In this document: one piece after another, positions 1 to 9,583 of the stretch
How positions within the stretch are numbered: position 1 is the stretch's first letter
How the letters are laid out: every line of letters begins with the position of its first letter
Assembly (NCBI GenBank): GCA_965140355.1
Contig: OZ223194.1
Location: 186,001 to 250,000, forward strand
Length of the DNA stretch: 64,000 nucleotides
From: Acetobacterium sp965140355
GTDB taxonomy: Bacteria; Bacillota; Clostridia; Eubacteriales; Eubacteriaceae
Direction: 5' to 3'
Notes under the pieces: model-generated
The model's input: only the letters and a program-made list of their open reading frames with translations
The model's database searches: none
Told to the model about the DNA's origin: nothing
Program-made: the position numbers and the translations under genes

Positions 1-50
1 CTCAAGTGAAAATTTCTACCCGCTTAAAGTCTAATTGCTATTTATTATTG

Positions 51-2130
51 TTATTCTTTTTGCGCTGCGGCAATTACTTTTTCAGCGATCATCATTGGGG
101 CTTCTTCATAACGTACAAAGTCCATTGAAAATTCACCACGCGCCTGAGTCATTGAACGAAGTTCGGTAGCATACTTGAACATTTCGGCCAATGGTGCTTC
201 AGCTAAAATTCGTTGTTTGCCGCCGGAAACAGATTCCATTCCCATAATTCGGCCCCGTTTTTTATTTAAATCACCCATGATATCACCCATGTATTCTTCA
301 GGGACCGTGATATCAACATGATAAATCGGTTCCAGCAGAACCGGTGCGGCCTCTTTCAATCCCTTTACGATACGCTGCTGTGGCCGCCATTTTAAAGGAC
401 ATTTCATCGGAATCCACCGCATGATAGGAACCATCATAAAGAGTTGCTTTAACGCCGGTTACTGGATAACCCGCCAAAACACCTTCAATCATACACGTCT
501 CCAAGCCCTTTTCCCACTTGCGGGTATAAAGTTCCGGGGAACCGCTCCACCAACCACCTTGTCAACAAATTGGAATGCTGCATTCTGGTCATTTTCCCGG
601 CTCAAAATCGATCCAAACATGACCAAACTGCCCACTACCACCCGATTGTTTTTTGTGTTTCCCCTCGGCCGTTGCTTTTTTCTTGATCGTTTCCCGATAA
701 GGAACCTTCATATCAACAAGGTTAACATCAACCCCAAATTTCTGTTTCAATTTTTGTGAGATAATTTCCAGATGCATTTCACCCAAACCGGATACCAGTG
801 TTTGTTTCGTTTCCTTATTCCGACTAAACCGTCATGGTCGGATCTTCTTCCACTAATCGATGTAAACCAGTCGCTAGTTTATCAATATCTGCTTTTGTCT
901 TTGGTTCGATTGCCATCGCGATAATTGGTTTCGGCAATTCAATTTTATCATAAACAATTGGAGCTTTAATGCTAGTTAACGTATCGCCGGTGACGGTTTC
1001 ATTTAGTTTTGAAAAAGCCCCGATATCGCCAGCCTCCAATTTTTCAACTTCAATTTGTTTATTTCCTCTTAACACATAAATGTGATTTGTTTTTTCCCTT
1101 TATCTCCCGGGTGGCATTATATATTTCAATAGAGTGATCTAAAACCCCAGACATAACTTTAAAAATTGATAATTTACCCACATACGGGTCAGCAACGGTT
1201 TTAAATACCAATGCTGAAAAAGGTTCGTCGTTATTACATTTTTCGCTCGATTTCTTTCTTATCACGGGGATCTTTACCGACTTCAAATTTACCTTCACCA
1301 GGCGATGGCAAAATATTCAATCAACATGTTTTCCAGCGTTTCAACCCCAATATTCAGGGTTGCCGAAGTACATAATACTGGGATCAATTCCCCATCAATA
1401 ACCCCTTGCGAATCCCACTATGAATTTCATTTCGAGTTAATTCTTCGCCTTCAAAATATTTTTCCATCAGGCTTTCGCTAGTTTGTGCAACCGATTCCAT
1501 AATCATGTCACGGTATGGCTCAAGCTCAGTTTTCATTTCGTCTGTAATCACTACATCAAAACAACGATTATCTTTTCGCTGGCTACCGCTCATATCAACG
1601 ATGTTAACAACGCCTGTCATTGCTTCGCCTTCGCCCATTGGTAATTCAAATGGAACAACCTTATTGCCAAAAGTTTGTTTTAAGGCCTCCATTACCTTTG
1701 CAAAGGTAGCATTCTCGCGATCCATTTTATTGACTACTATAAATGCCGGTACATTCGCTTTTTCTAAAAGCTCGATGGCTTTTTCGGTACCAACTTGAAC
1801 CCCTGCTAATGCATCAACAACAATAACAACTGCATCTGCCACTCGCAGCGCCGCGTAAGCGTCACCAATAAAATCAAAATAACCTGGCACATCAATAAGA
1901 TTGATCTTATGTCCACCAAATTCTAAAGGTATAATAGATGAAGAAATTGAAAACTTTCGTCTTTTTTCTTCAGGATCAAAGTCCGATAGGGTATTTCCCT
2001 CGTCAATTTTTCCCATACGATCAACGGCACCTGCATTAAATGCCAATGCTTCAGTCAAGGTTGTTTTGCCGCTTCCACCGTGACCTAAGATAAGAATGTT
2101 ACGGATGTTTTTAGTTGGATACGTTTTCAT
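51..2130 (-). pseudogene. Elongation factor G paralogue, broken by multiple frameshifts
   Basis: The frames joined together span about 693 codons, the usual length of EF-G. The N-terminal part (1384-2130) is open and carries the GTPase G1 motif GHGGSGKT, the G3 motif DVPGYFDF and the G4 motif NKMD. Domains II to V follow in the right order but in shifting frames: about 1059-1298, 824-1075, 589-786, 313-504 and 51-437. Shifts fall near 1405, 1310, 1255, 1090, 828, 595, 510 and 375, mostly as one base gained or lost in short runs. The protein restored across the shifts stays family-like, so the damage is recent or is sequencing error. The GHGGSGKTTLTEAL and SDFDPEE motifs point to the EF-G-like paralogue common in Clostridia rather than the housekeeping translocase. 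Confidence 0.8.
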
Positions 2131-2229
2131 GCTGTTTCCCCCTCGCTTATTTTGCCAATGATTTAATTGGTTTTTTGGTATAACGCTATTTTATAATATT
2201 TTTTATAAATAATCTACAAAAAGATTCAT

Positions 2230-2985
2230 TTATAAATCTTCTTTTATTTTTTTCATGACTTTTTTTTCAATTCGTGATACCGTCATCTGTGATTTGTTAA
2301 TAAATTCTGCCACTTCCTTTTGCGTTTTGCCTTGAAAAAAACGCTGCTCGACAATAATTCGCTCAACTGGATTCAGTGATTGAATGTTTTGCTTTAATAA
2401 CTCAATGTTTTCAACATTTTCCATATTATTATCTAAATTTCCCAATAGATCCATTAAGCTGACTTCCTGGCCATCTTGATTACTTTCATATTCCATTGAT
2501 AATGATTTAGGATAATAGGCATTACTGCTTTCCATCGCCTTAATAATACTTTCTTCTGATATTTCCATGTAGCTAGCAATTTCCGATATTTTCGGCGAAC
2601 GCATCAATTGATGCTCTAAAGTTGTCCGGGTCTGATTAATTTCGCGATTTAAATCCTGAACTTTGCGGGGAATGCGAATTAACCATTCACGATCACGGTA
2701 ATATCGTTTGATTTCTCCAATTATTGTTGGGGTTGCAAAGGTATCAAACTCGTACCCCCGGCTGACATCGAATCGATCGACCGCATACATTAGTCCTAAA
2801 CAAGCGACTTGAAAAATATCTTCATTATCGCCACTTTTATGTCCGTATTTTCGCGAAAGAATCTTGGGAATGTAAAGATAGTTTTCAATCAATCGATCCC
2901 GCAACTGACGGTCACCGGCGTTTTCCTCGTATTCGACAAATAACTTTTTAACTTCTTCTTTACTTATTTTTTTTTCATACTTCAT
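2230..2985 (-). CDS. sigB: Sigma-B/F-type RNA polymerase sigma factor
   Basis: A 251-residue sigma-70 family factor of the SigB/SigF/SigG type. Region 2 (DRLIENYLYIPKILSRKYG, then DIFQVACLGLMYAVDRFD) binds core polymerase and the -10 element. Region 3 carries PRKVQDLNREI. Region 4 near the C-terminus (EVAEFINKSQMTVSRIEKKV) is the -35-binding helix-turn-helix. I chose the ATG at 2985 because it overlaps the end of the anti-sigma gene (ATGAAGTATGA), a typical translational coupling; an in-frame start further upstream would read through the anti-sigma gene. It is third in an rsbV-rsbW-sigB operon, so its activity should be set by partner switching. Whether its regulon is general stress or something else cannot be told from the sequence. 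Confidence 0.9.
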   Translation of the reverse strand: MKYEKKISKEEVKKLFVEYEENAGDRQLRDRLIENYLYIPKILSRKYGHKSGDNEDIFQVACLGLMYAVDRFDVSRGYEFDTFATPTIIGEIKRYYRDREWLIRIPRKVQDLNREINQTRTTLEHQLMRSPKISEIASYMEISEESIIKAMESSNAYYPKSLSMEYESNQDGQEVSLMDLLGNLDNNMENVENIELLKQNIQSLNPVERIIVEQRFFQGKTQKEVAEFINKSQMTVSRIEKKVMKKIKEDL

Positions 2986-3388
2986 GAGTCGTCGATAGGT
3001 TCTTAACCATGGTAATTGAGGTTCCAAATCCTCTCTCACTAATAATCTCTACCCTATCCATTAGTGATTTGATGATAAATAAACCAAAGCCACCTAATTG
3101 TTTTCCATTAAGATCTGGCATGGCAACTGACTCTGGTTCAAAACCAACGCCTTGATCCGTGACCGTAAAGACTAGTTTCTGATTCTCCACAATATAAGTC
3201 AAATCATAGGTGGTATCCAAATTTTTACTATGGTTTAACGCGTTCGTACAAGCTTCTGATACCGCAACCTTCAGATCTTCCACATCACCAATAGAAAACC
3301 CCATATTATTCGCGACAGAAGCTATCGTGAGACGTGCCAAGCTGACATATTCAGGTTTACTTGGCAGTGTCAGTTTTATACTATCCAT
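2975..3388 (-). CDS. rsbW: Anti-sigma factor, serine kinase (RsbW/SpoIIAB family)
   Basis: A 137-residue GHKL-type protein kinase. It shows the N-box (VSEACTNALNHS), the G1 box (DQGVGFEP) and the glycine-rich G2 region (LGGFGLFIIKSLMD). In this family the protein binds and silences the sigma factor, and phosphorylates the anti-anti-sigma protein on a serine. The start at 3388 is preceded by GAAAGGA, and an alternative ATG lies six codons upstream. It sits between rsbV and sigB with a short overlap into sigB, which fixes its partners by context. Confidence 0.9.
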   Translation of the reverse strand: MDSIKLTLPSKPEYVSLARLTIASVANNMGFSIGDVEDLKVAVSEACTNALNHSKNLDTTYDLTYIVENQKLVFTVTDQGVGFEPESVAMPDLNGKQLGGFGLFIIKSLMDRVEIISERGFGTSITMVKNLSTTHEV

Positions 3389-3411
3389 TCTTGTTTCCTT
3401 TCTCATTTTTC

Positions 3412-3726
3412 TTAATTAATTGGATTATCTATAATTTCTATTATTTTATCGACCCCGGTAAGCGCCATTAACTTTTTAATATTCGGACGCGGATTTACCA
3501 TCACAATCCGCTGCCCCATTTCTTTTGTTTTATTTCTTAACTCAATTAAAACCCCCATGCCGGTGCTATCCATATAAGATAATTCTGAACAATCCAACCT
3601 AATTTCATGGGCTTGAGTCTTTATTTTTTCTTCAATTGCCGCTCTAAATTCTTCGATCGAGTAAATGTCAATCTCTCCTTTTATCCTTACCATATTTACT
3701 TTTTCCATTTCAATTATGTTATTCAT
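3412..3726 (-). CDS. rsbV: Anti-anti-sigma factor (RsbV/SpoIIAA family, STAS)
   Basis: A 104-residue STAS-domain protein. The segment YMDSTGMGVLIEL contains the conserved phosphorylatable serine (Ser54 if the first ATG is used). Unphosphorylated, it should capture the RsbW-like kinase and release the sigma factor encoded two genes downstream. It is the first gene of the three-gene unit and lies 23 bp before rsbW. No RsbU/SpoIIE-type phosphatase is encoded in this window, so the input signal must come from elsewhere. The Shine-Dalgarno GGAG is about 11 bases from the first ATG, so the start is slightly uncertain. Confidence 0.88.
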   Translation of the reverse strand: MNNIIEMEKVNMVRIKGEIDIYSIEEFRAAIEEKIKTQAHEIRLDCSELSYMDSTGMGVLIELRNKTKEMGQRIVMVNPRPNIKKLMALTGVDKIIEIIDNPIN

Positions 3727-3843
3727 ATTTATATAATCTCCATTTCTTAATTAATTACAGAAATTTGACTAATTTCTGATTATGGCCGAGTCGTCATAAA
3801 TGGCTTTATCTTACAATTGACACTTTTTTATGCAAATCCAAAA

Positions 3844-3880
3844 CTAGACCCAATGAGGCGATCACCATCATTGGGTCTAG
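3844..3880 (-). terminator. Rho-independent-type hairpin after the DUF948/YtxH pair
   Basis: A perfect 13-bp inverted repeat, CTAGACCCAATGA and its complement, surrounds an 11-base loop. It starts 16 bases past the stop of the DUF948-like gene. Only a short T tract (TTTT) follows on the minus strand, so termination strength is uncertain. It separates that pair from the rsbV-rsbW-sigB operon. Confidence 0.65.
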
Positions 3881-3895
3881 GGTTAAGTCCACGGC

Positions 3896-4249
3896 CTAAA
3901 CCTTATTTTTATTCTTGATCTGAAAAATCCCCAAACCTTTTTTTAAGATAGCTGCAGCCTTAACTACCGGATCAATTACATCTTGCTTGATCGTATTTAA
4001 TGCTACTTCAACTTCATCTACCATCCCACTTGTTCTATCGACAACATGTGCAGTTGATTTTGAAATATCATCAGCATTATCCATAATACTCCGAAGGGCT
4101 AAACGATTCTCTTCCATGAGCTTTGTGGTTGTGTCGAAGGTTGCCGCCAGACTTTTAAAAAGCTTAATCAAATAAACCGTTCCAACAACAAAGGCAACCC
4201 CTACTAATAACAAGGCTAATTCCCACAAGCTAAAATTTAGTGTTATCAT
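3896..4249 (-). CDS. DUF948-like small membrane protein (YtxG type)
   Basis: A 117-residue protein with one N-terminal membrane helix (LWELALLLVGVAFVVGTVYL) followed by a long predicted helix rich in Asp, Thr and Val (KLMEENRLALRSIMDNADDI). This is the architecture of the DUF948/YtxG family. In Bacillus subtilis the ytxG and ytxH genes are neighbours and belong to general-stress and stationary-phase regulons. Here it follows a YtxH-like gene by 17 bp, with AGGAAG before the ATG, and lies just upstream of a sigma-B-type operon. The molecular function is unknown. Confidence 0.7.
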   Translation of the reverse strand: MITLNFSLWELALLLVGVAFVVGTVYLIKLFKSLAATFDTTTKLMEENRLALRSIMDNADDISKSTAHVVDRTSGMVDEVEVALNTIKQDVIDPVVKAAAILKKGLGIFQIKNKNKV

Positions 4250-4266
4250 TTATAACTTCCTAACCC

Positions 4267-4650
4267 TTACTCGTCTTCTTTTTCTTCTGTAGCTTCAACT
4301 TCTTCTTTTAATTCGGTTTCTTCATTTTCAAGCGCTTCCAGTTCATCATTTAAGTCAGCAATATCCTGCTCAACTTCATCCTGAATTTCTTGTATTTTGC
4401 TTTCAATCTGATTTTTATATTCATTGACGCGTTCAGTAAATTGTTCCTGCATGTCCTGGAATTGTTCTTTGAGGTTTTCACCATATTCTACGGCTTGATC
4501 ATAGGCATTACCAATAATTTCTTCTGTGCCATCAGACAATTTTTTCCGTGTTTCTTCACCCGCTGCCGGTGCCAAAAGTACACCGAGTGTTCCACCGATG
4601 ATGGTTCCCAGAAAAAGTCCGCCAACAAAATATAATTTGTTACTGCTCAT
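4267..4650 (-). CDS. YtxH-domain small membrane protein
   Basis: A 127-residue protein. The N-terminus (FVGGLFLGTIIGGTLGVLLA followed by PAAGEETR) is the glycine-rich membrane segment and APxxGxxTR signature of the YtxH family. The rest is a long, very acidic coiled-coil-like tail ending in many Glu residues. The ATG at 4650 is preceded by GGAGGAATCTAAA, which decides it over an upstream GTG. It pairs with the DUF948-like gene downstream. Related proteins are stress-induced in Bacillus, but no biochemical activity is established. Confidence 0.8.
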   Translation of the reverse strand: MSSNKLYFVGGLFLGTIIGGTLGVLLAPAAGEETRKKLSDGTEEIIGNAYDQAVEYGENLKEQFQDMQEQFTERVNEYKNQIESKIQEIQDEVEQDIADLNDELEALENEETELKEEVEATEEKEDE

Positions 4651-4747
4651 TTTAGATTCCTCCACTTTTCATTGTAATATTAACCTTATTTTAACTCAAA
4701 ACGCCTTAAATTAACAGTTTTTTATTTATTATTTTATTTCTATGAAA

Positions 4748-5011
4748 CTATTCTCCAAATTTATCATTAATTAATTGAACTAAGGCATCAACTGCTTCAG
4801 TTTCATCTTCTCCATCTGCTTGAATTTCAATAGTTGTCCCCTGCGAAATTCCGCCCGCCATAATTCCCATAATACTTTTAGCGTTAATTGAATTTCCATC
4901 TTTGATTACAAATATTTTAGACTTAAATTTTCCAGCTGTTTGAACAAACATTGATGCTGGCCGGGCATGCAAACCTGTTGCATTTAAAACTGTAACTTCT
5001 TTTTTTACCAT
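4748..5011 (-). CDS. ptsH: Phosphocarrier protein HPr
   Basis: An 87-residue HPr. His15 in GLHARPA is the site phosphorylated by enzyme I, and Ser46 in NAKSIMGIMAGG is the regulatory site of HPr kinase in Gram-positive bacteria. It carries phosphate from enzyme I to the EIIA domains of sugar transporters and, in its Ser-P form, acts in catabolite repression. It lies 25 bp downstream of ptsI with a strong AGGAGG. No EII permease is in the window. Confidence 0.97.
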   Translation of the reverse strand: MVKKEVTVLNATGLHARPASMFVQTAGKFKSKIFVIKDGNSINAKSIMGIMAGGISQGTTIEIQADGEDETEAVDALVQLINDKFGE

Positions 5012-5036
5012 TGTATTTCCTCCTAATAATTTCTTT

Positions 5037-6773
5037 TTAAATATTTAAATTCAATTTTTCCATTGATTTTTGGATAAAGTCGATAATTTCTTCACCAGTT
5101 TCCATATTAAGTGCTGTTTCGGCAATCGCTTTTGCATCTTTATAGTGAACATTTCTGATAATTTTTTTAACCTGTGGAATCGAAAGCGCACTCATACTGA
5201 ATTCATTAAGACCCAATCCCAAGAGCAATAACGCCGCTTTGGGGTCCCCTGCCATTTCTCCGCACATGCCGGTAAAAAAGCCTTCTTTTTTTAATTCCGA
5301 TGTTGCAGTCACCTGTTTAATCAACCTTAAAATGGCGGGATTAAAAGGATCATATAAATATGAAACGTCCTGATTCATACGGTCAACGGCCAAAGTATAT
5401 TGACACAGATCATTGGTTCCGATACTGAAAAAGTCCACTTCTTTCGAAATAATATCCGCAGCAATAGCGGCGGCAGGAATTTCAATCATTACGCCAACTT
5501 TGATATCTTTATCATAACGAAGTTGTTCTTTATCTAACTCTTTCATACATTCCGAAAGGATAACTTTAGCTTGTCGCACTTCAGCAATTGACGAAATCAT
5601 CGGAAACATAATGTGCGCATTTCCATAGATACTCGCTCTCAGGATTGCCCGAAGTTGTGTTTTAAACAAATCAACTTCTTTAAAACAGAGCCGTATTGCC
5701 CGTAAGCCTAAAAAGGGATTTAATTCATCCGCCATCGGTAAATAAGGAAGTTTCTTATCGCCTCCAATATCAAGCGTTCGAATAATAACCGGTCCCTGGG
5801 GAAATGCTTCTAACACCGAACGATAAGCCGCAAACTGCTTTTCTTCACTTGGCATTTTGTCACTATTCATGTATAAAAATTCGGTTCGATACAACCCGAC
5901 GCCGATGCCACCATTTTTTAGAACACCGTCTACGTCGTTTGGCTCCCCAATATTCCCGACTAATTCGACTTTTCGACCATCTAAGGTAATGGCTTCCAAA
6001 TCTTTTAATGTTTCTAATTCCTTGATATATTCCTGATACTTTTGTTTTTCGTGCTCAAAATATTTTAACTGGTCGGGATCGGGATTGACACATACCTTAC
6101 CCTTTGAACCATCGACAACCATTATATCACCGGTTTTCACAGTCGTAGTTATATCGCCCAAACCAAGAACAGCGGGAATCTCAAGGCTTCTCGCCATAAT
6201 CGCAGTATGAGAAGTACGACTTCCAATATTAGTAGCAAAACCTTTTACTCTTTTTTTATCCATTTGGGCGGTATCAGATGGCGTCAAATCATCGGCGATT
6301 ATAATCACATCTTCATCAAGATTTGATAAATCGGCCTGCACAATCCCCAAAACATTATTCAGTACGCGTGTCCCAACATCTTTAATATCGGCAGCCCGGG
6401 CACTAAAATAAGGATCATCCATTTGATCAAAAATTTCAAAAAAGCGATCCGTTACAACCTTTACCGCGAAGTCAGCACTGGTATGATTGTCATTAATTTC
6501 AGCTTCTACCCCTTCGGTAAATTCGGGGTCATCCAAAACCATGGCATGCGCTTCAAATATTGCGCCTTCTTCTTCACCTAATTCATTAACGGCTTTAATA
6601 CGAATATTTTCCAACTGTTCGTGACTTAATTTTAAGGCCTTGTGAAATTTTTCAATTTCAGTTTGTGTATCTTCAACCTTATTCTTGTTTACCGTAACCA
6701 CAACTTTTTCATAAACAAGTGCTTTGGCAATAATAATTCCGGGGGACGCAATAATTCCTTCTTTTACAAACAT
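5037..6773 (-). CDS. ptsI: PTS enzyme I (phosphoenolpyruvate-protein phosphotransferase)
   Basis: A 578-residue enzyme I, the normal length. It begins MFVKEGIIASPGI, followed by the HPr-binding helical region. The swivelling phosphohistidine domain has GSRTSHTAIMARS (the active His in TSHTA). The C-terminal PEP-binding barrel has GLYRTEFLYM, ILRASIYG, and the catalytic FFTGMCGEMAGD with its cysteine. It transfers phosphate from PEP to HPr. The start at 6773 is set by AAGGAGAGTTAAAG just before it. It begins 25 bp after recR, so PTS output is transcriptionally tied to the dnaX-ybaB-recR group, an arrangement also seen in other Clostridia. Confidence 0.96.
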   Translation of the reverse strand: MFVKEGIIASPGIIIAKALVYEKVVVTVNKNKVEDTQTEIEKFHKALKLSHEQLENIRIKAVNELGEEEGAIFEAHAMVLDDPEFTEGVEAEINDNHTSADFAVKVVTDRFFEIFDQMDDPYFSARAADIKDVGTRVLNNVLGIVQADLSNLDEDVIIIADDLTPSDTAQMDKKRVKGFATNIGSRTSHTAIMARSLEIPAVLGLGDITTTVKTGDIMVVDGSKGKVCVNPDPDQLKYFEHEKQKYQEYIKELETLKDLEAITLDGRKVELVGNIGEPNDVDGVLKNGGIGVGLYRTEFLYMNSDKMPSEEKQFAAYRSVLEAFPQGPVIIRTLDIGGDKKLPYLPMADELNPFLGLRAIRLCFKEVDLFKTQLRAILRASIYGNAHIMFPMISSIAEVRQAKVILSECMKELDKEQLRYDKDIKVGVMIEIPAAAIAADIISKEVDFFSIGTNDLCQYTLAVDRMNQDVSYLYDPFNPAILRLIKQVTATSELKKEGFFTGMCGEMAGDPKAALLLLGLGLNEFSMSALSIPQVKKIIRNVHYKDAKAIAETALNMETGEEIIDFIQKSMEKLNLNI

Positions 6774-6798
6774 CTTTAACTCTCCTTTTTCAAAGGTT

Positions 6799-7398
6799 TT
6801 AAATCTTATTTCTTCCTTCAAAGGCCTTAATTAATGTGATTTCATCTGTATACTCAAGGTCTGCACCAATAGGGATTCCTTTCGCCAATCGGGTAACTTT
6901 TACTCCTAACGGACTAATCAGATTGCCCAAATACATCGCTGTCGCTTCACCTTCCACCGTAGCGTTCGTAGCCATAATAACTTCTTTTATTTGATTTTCA
7001 CCAATGCGTAATAATAACTCCCGGGCTTTTATATCCTGTGGTCCAATCCCATCAAGAGGTGAAATAGCACCATGTAGGACATGATAGAGACCGTTGTATT
7101 CGCGAGCTCTTTCGATTGCAAAAATATCTCGGCTGCTCTGTACCACACAAATCGTTTCTTGATCACGTTTGGGATTTTCACAAATTTCACAAATATCTTT
7201 ATCCGTAATATTAAAACATTTTTTACATAACACAATTTTTGATTTTGCTAAAACAAGTGCTTCGGAGAGACTTGCTATTTCTTCTTCGGAAAGATTGATA
7301 ATATGAAAAGCTAACCGTTGGGCAGATTTTTCACCGATCCCCGGCAGCTTTCCCAGTTCTAAAACGAGTCGTTCAAGAGTTTTTGGGTAATATCCCAT
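6799..7398 (-). CDS. recR: Recombination protein RecR
   Basis: A 199-residue RecR, standard length. It starts with the helix-hairpin-helix region (LERLVLELGKLPGIGEKSAQRLAFH). A four-cysteine zinc finger follows (CKKCFNITDKDICEIC). The Toprim domain then begins at ICVVQSSRDIFAIER, and the C-terminus carries GIPIGADLEYTDEITL. With RecF and RecO it loads RecA on gapped DNA. It lies directly after ybaB in the conserved dnaX-ybaB-recR order. Confidence 0.97.
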   Translation of the reverse strand: MGYYPKTLERLVLELGKLPGIGEKSAQRLAFHIINLSEEEIASLSEALVLAKSKIVLCKKCFNITDKDICEICENPKRDQETICVVQSSRDIFAIERAREYNGLYHVLHGAISPLDGIGPQDIKARELLLRIGENQIKEVIMATNATVEGEATAMYLGNLISPLGVKVTRLAKGIPIGADLEYTDEITLIKAFEGRNKI

Positions 7399-7405
7399 TG
7401 GAAAC

Positions 7406-7750
7406 CTACATTAGACCGGGAATATTCATGCCGCCGGTAATTTTTCCCATTTCTGAATTAACCATTTCTTCAGCTTTGGTAATCGCTTCATTAACTGCCG
7501 CTAAAACTAGATCTTCCAGCATCTCAATATCATCTTCATCAATAACTTCCGGATCAATCTTTATTGACAAAATTGTCTTCTTCCCAGTCGCAACAACTTT
7601 CACCGCACCACCACCAGCGGTCGCTTCAACTTCTCTTTCTTCAAGTTCTTCTTGTAATTTCGCCATATCTTGTTGCATTTTCTGCACTTGTTTCATCATA
7701 TTATTCATATTTCCACCGCCCATTCCACCGGGCATTTTTCTTTTTACCAT
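7406..7750 (-). CDS. YbaB/EbfC family nucleoid-associated protein
   Basis: A 114-residue protein with the methionine-rich N-terminus typical of the family (MPGGMGGGNMNNMMKQVQKM), a coiled-coil helix, and the conserved core (EVEATAGGGAVKVVATG, then DPEVIDEDDIEMLEDLVLAAVNEA). These proteins form DNA-binding dimers. The gene lies between dnaX and recR as in most bacteria and has a strong AGGAGG before its ATG. Confidence 0.95.
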   Translation of the reverse strand: MVKRKMPGGMGGGNMNNMMKQVQKMQQDMAKLQEELEEREVEATAGGGAVKVVATGKKTILSIKIDPEVIDEDDIEMLEDLVLAAVNEAITKAEEMVNSEMGKITGGMNIPGLM

Positions 7751-7843
7751 TCTATCCTCCTGTGATTTCTAATCTTAATAACTTTATTATTATAACACTA
7801 ATAGTCTATCGATATCACTATCTTTTTCAACCTATTTTTTATC

Positions 7844-9583
7844 TCAATCGTCGTTTTTAATTATTTTAACCGCTTCATTGTTTACAATTCGCAGGGTTTT
7901 TTCGACAATATCAAGCTCCGTAAAATTTTCTTCTTCCAGTTTAATTGAGATCGTAATTTTTTTTCCGGTTTTATGATTTAAAACCGCTTCAAAACTCTTT
8001 ACCAACTCGGGTTTATTAACAAAGTGGAAAAAATTTTTATTTTCCGTTGAATAAATAATGGACAGATGATCATTATCTTCTAGCGACGGTTCTCCGCGCT
8101 TCAAAAACATCGCCTGACCTGAATTCGTTTTGCTAATTTCATCGCATAGAAGTTTAAATAATTTCATTTCATCATGGCAGGTATTCCCGCTGTTTTTACT
8201 TTTTTGCGGCTCCGCAAAAGGCTCGTCTTGAGCTGCTGCGCTATTGTTAAAATTAGTCACGCCTGGCAACTCATCCGATGCTTTGTTTGGCTTAACTGCT
8301 TCTTGAGCTGCTGACTCATAATGATTTTTATTTTCCTGAACAACTATCTTTTTTTCGCTGGCATTCACTTGATGATCAGGCTTAAGCGCAACTTCTTTGG
8401 GATTCTTTTGAATGTCCGGAGGAATTTCCTTTTTAAGACTGCCTTTTTGTTTATTTAATTCCGTGGTTTTAACGTTTTTTTGTATTTGATCTCTTAAACA
8501 AAGTTTTAGTAAGGCCATTTCAACGATGATTCCCTGTAGGCTACTATATTTTAATTTATTTTTTTCATCGATTAATTCGCTAATCATCATATATAACGTA
8601 TCAAAGCTCAGTAGTTCGCTTAACTCGATATAATATCCTAAATCTTCACTTGAACAAAGTAATATCTCTTTTGCTGTTGTTTGAGTTGTTTTCGTAATAA
8701 GGATCGCCCGAAGGTACTCAATGAGCTGATCCATCAGTAAAACACTATCTTTCCCAGCACTGACAAACTCTCGTAAATGTGTTAACACCCCGATACTATC
8801 TGCCGAAATAATTTGTTTAACTAAATGATAAATTTGCCTTTTATCTGCCATACCGGTAAACGCAAGTAAGTCCGTAAATGAAACATTCCCGGTTTCATCT
8901 TGCAAATCAACGATTTGATCCAATAAGCTAAGGGCATCACGCATCGAGTTTTCACCCCTGGAGGCAATAAAGTCAAAACTTTCCTCCGACATTGAAACAT
9001 TCAGATCTTGACAAATTCTTTTCATCTGCTCAATAATCAGCTTTTTAGGAATGGGCCGAATCTCATAACGTTGACAGCGTGATAAAATAGTAACCGGACA
9101 TTTGTTTGGTTCTGTCGTAGCCAGTATAAAAACAGCATGTTCCGGCGGTTCTTCAAGTGTTTTTAGCAATGCATTAAATGCTTCTTTGGTCAACATATGA
9201 ACTTCATCAATAATATATACTTTATATTGTCCAACTGTTGGCGGATATTTTATCCGTTCTCTAATTTCACGAATCTCATCAACCCCGCGGTTTGACGCCC
9301 CATCAATTTCGATAATATCCATCACCCCGGGACGATCTATTTTTGAACAAACCTCACAAGAATTACAGGGATTCCCATCTACTCCATTTGGACAATTAAT
9401 TGCTTTAGCAAATATTTTTGCTAAAGAAGTTTTCCCAGTTCCTCTAATTCCCGAAAAAAGATAAGCATGACCAATACGATTATACTTTATTTGGTTTTTC
9501 AGTATCCTAGTGATACTATCCTGGCCAATTACTTCATCAAAAGTAATCGGGCGATATTTCCGATAGAGTGCTAAATATGACAT
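7844..9583 (-). CDS. dnaX: DNA polymerase III subunits gamma/tau
   Basis: A 579-residue clamp-loader ATPase. Walker A is GIRGTGKTS (about 45-53). The zinc-binding cysteines are Cys64, Cys73, Cys76 and Cys79. Walker B and its surroundings read IIDEVHMLTKEAFNALLKTL, followed by the sensor/arginine-finger motif SRCQRYE. The region after about residue 370 is a low-conservation linker rich in Lys, Asn and Glu, followed by a tau-like C-terminal domain. AGAGGAAAGC precedes the ATG. It is the first gene of the dnaX-ybaB-recR-ptsI-ptsH group. I saw no SRP RNA upstream. Confidence 0.96.
   Translation of the reverse strand: MSYLALYRKYRPITFDEVIGQDSITRILKNQIKYNRIGHAYLFSGIRGTGKTSLAKIFAKAINCPNGVDGNPCNSCEVCSKIDRPGVMDIIEIDGASNRGVDEIREIRERIKYPPTVGQYKVYIIDEVHMLTKEAFNALLKTLEEPPEHAVFILATTEPNKCPVTILSRCQRYEIRPIPKKLIIEQMKRICQDLNVSMSEESFDFIASRGENSMRDALSLLDQIVDLQDETGNVSFTDLLAFTGMADKRQIYHLVKQIISADSIGVLTHLREFVSAGKDSVLLMDQLIEYLRAILITKTTQTTAKEILLCSSEDLGYYIELSELLSFDTLYMMISELIDEKNKLKYSSLQGIIVEMALLKLCLRDQIQKNVKTTELNKQKGSLKKEIPPDIQKNPKEVALKPDHQVNASEKKIVVQENKNHYESAAQEAVKPNKASDELPGVTNFNNSAAAQDEPFAEPQKSKNSGNTCHDEMKLFKLLCDEISKTNSGQAMFLKRGEPSLEDNDHLSIIYSTENKNFFHFVNKPELVKSFEAVLNHKTGKKITISIKLEEENFTELDIVEKTLRIVNNEAVKIIKNDD

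Noticed and set aside
51..1298. Five separate small minus-strand genes
   Set aside because: Each frame is a consecutive piece of one EF-G-like protein, so they are parts of a single broken gene.
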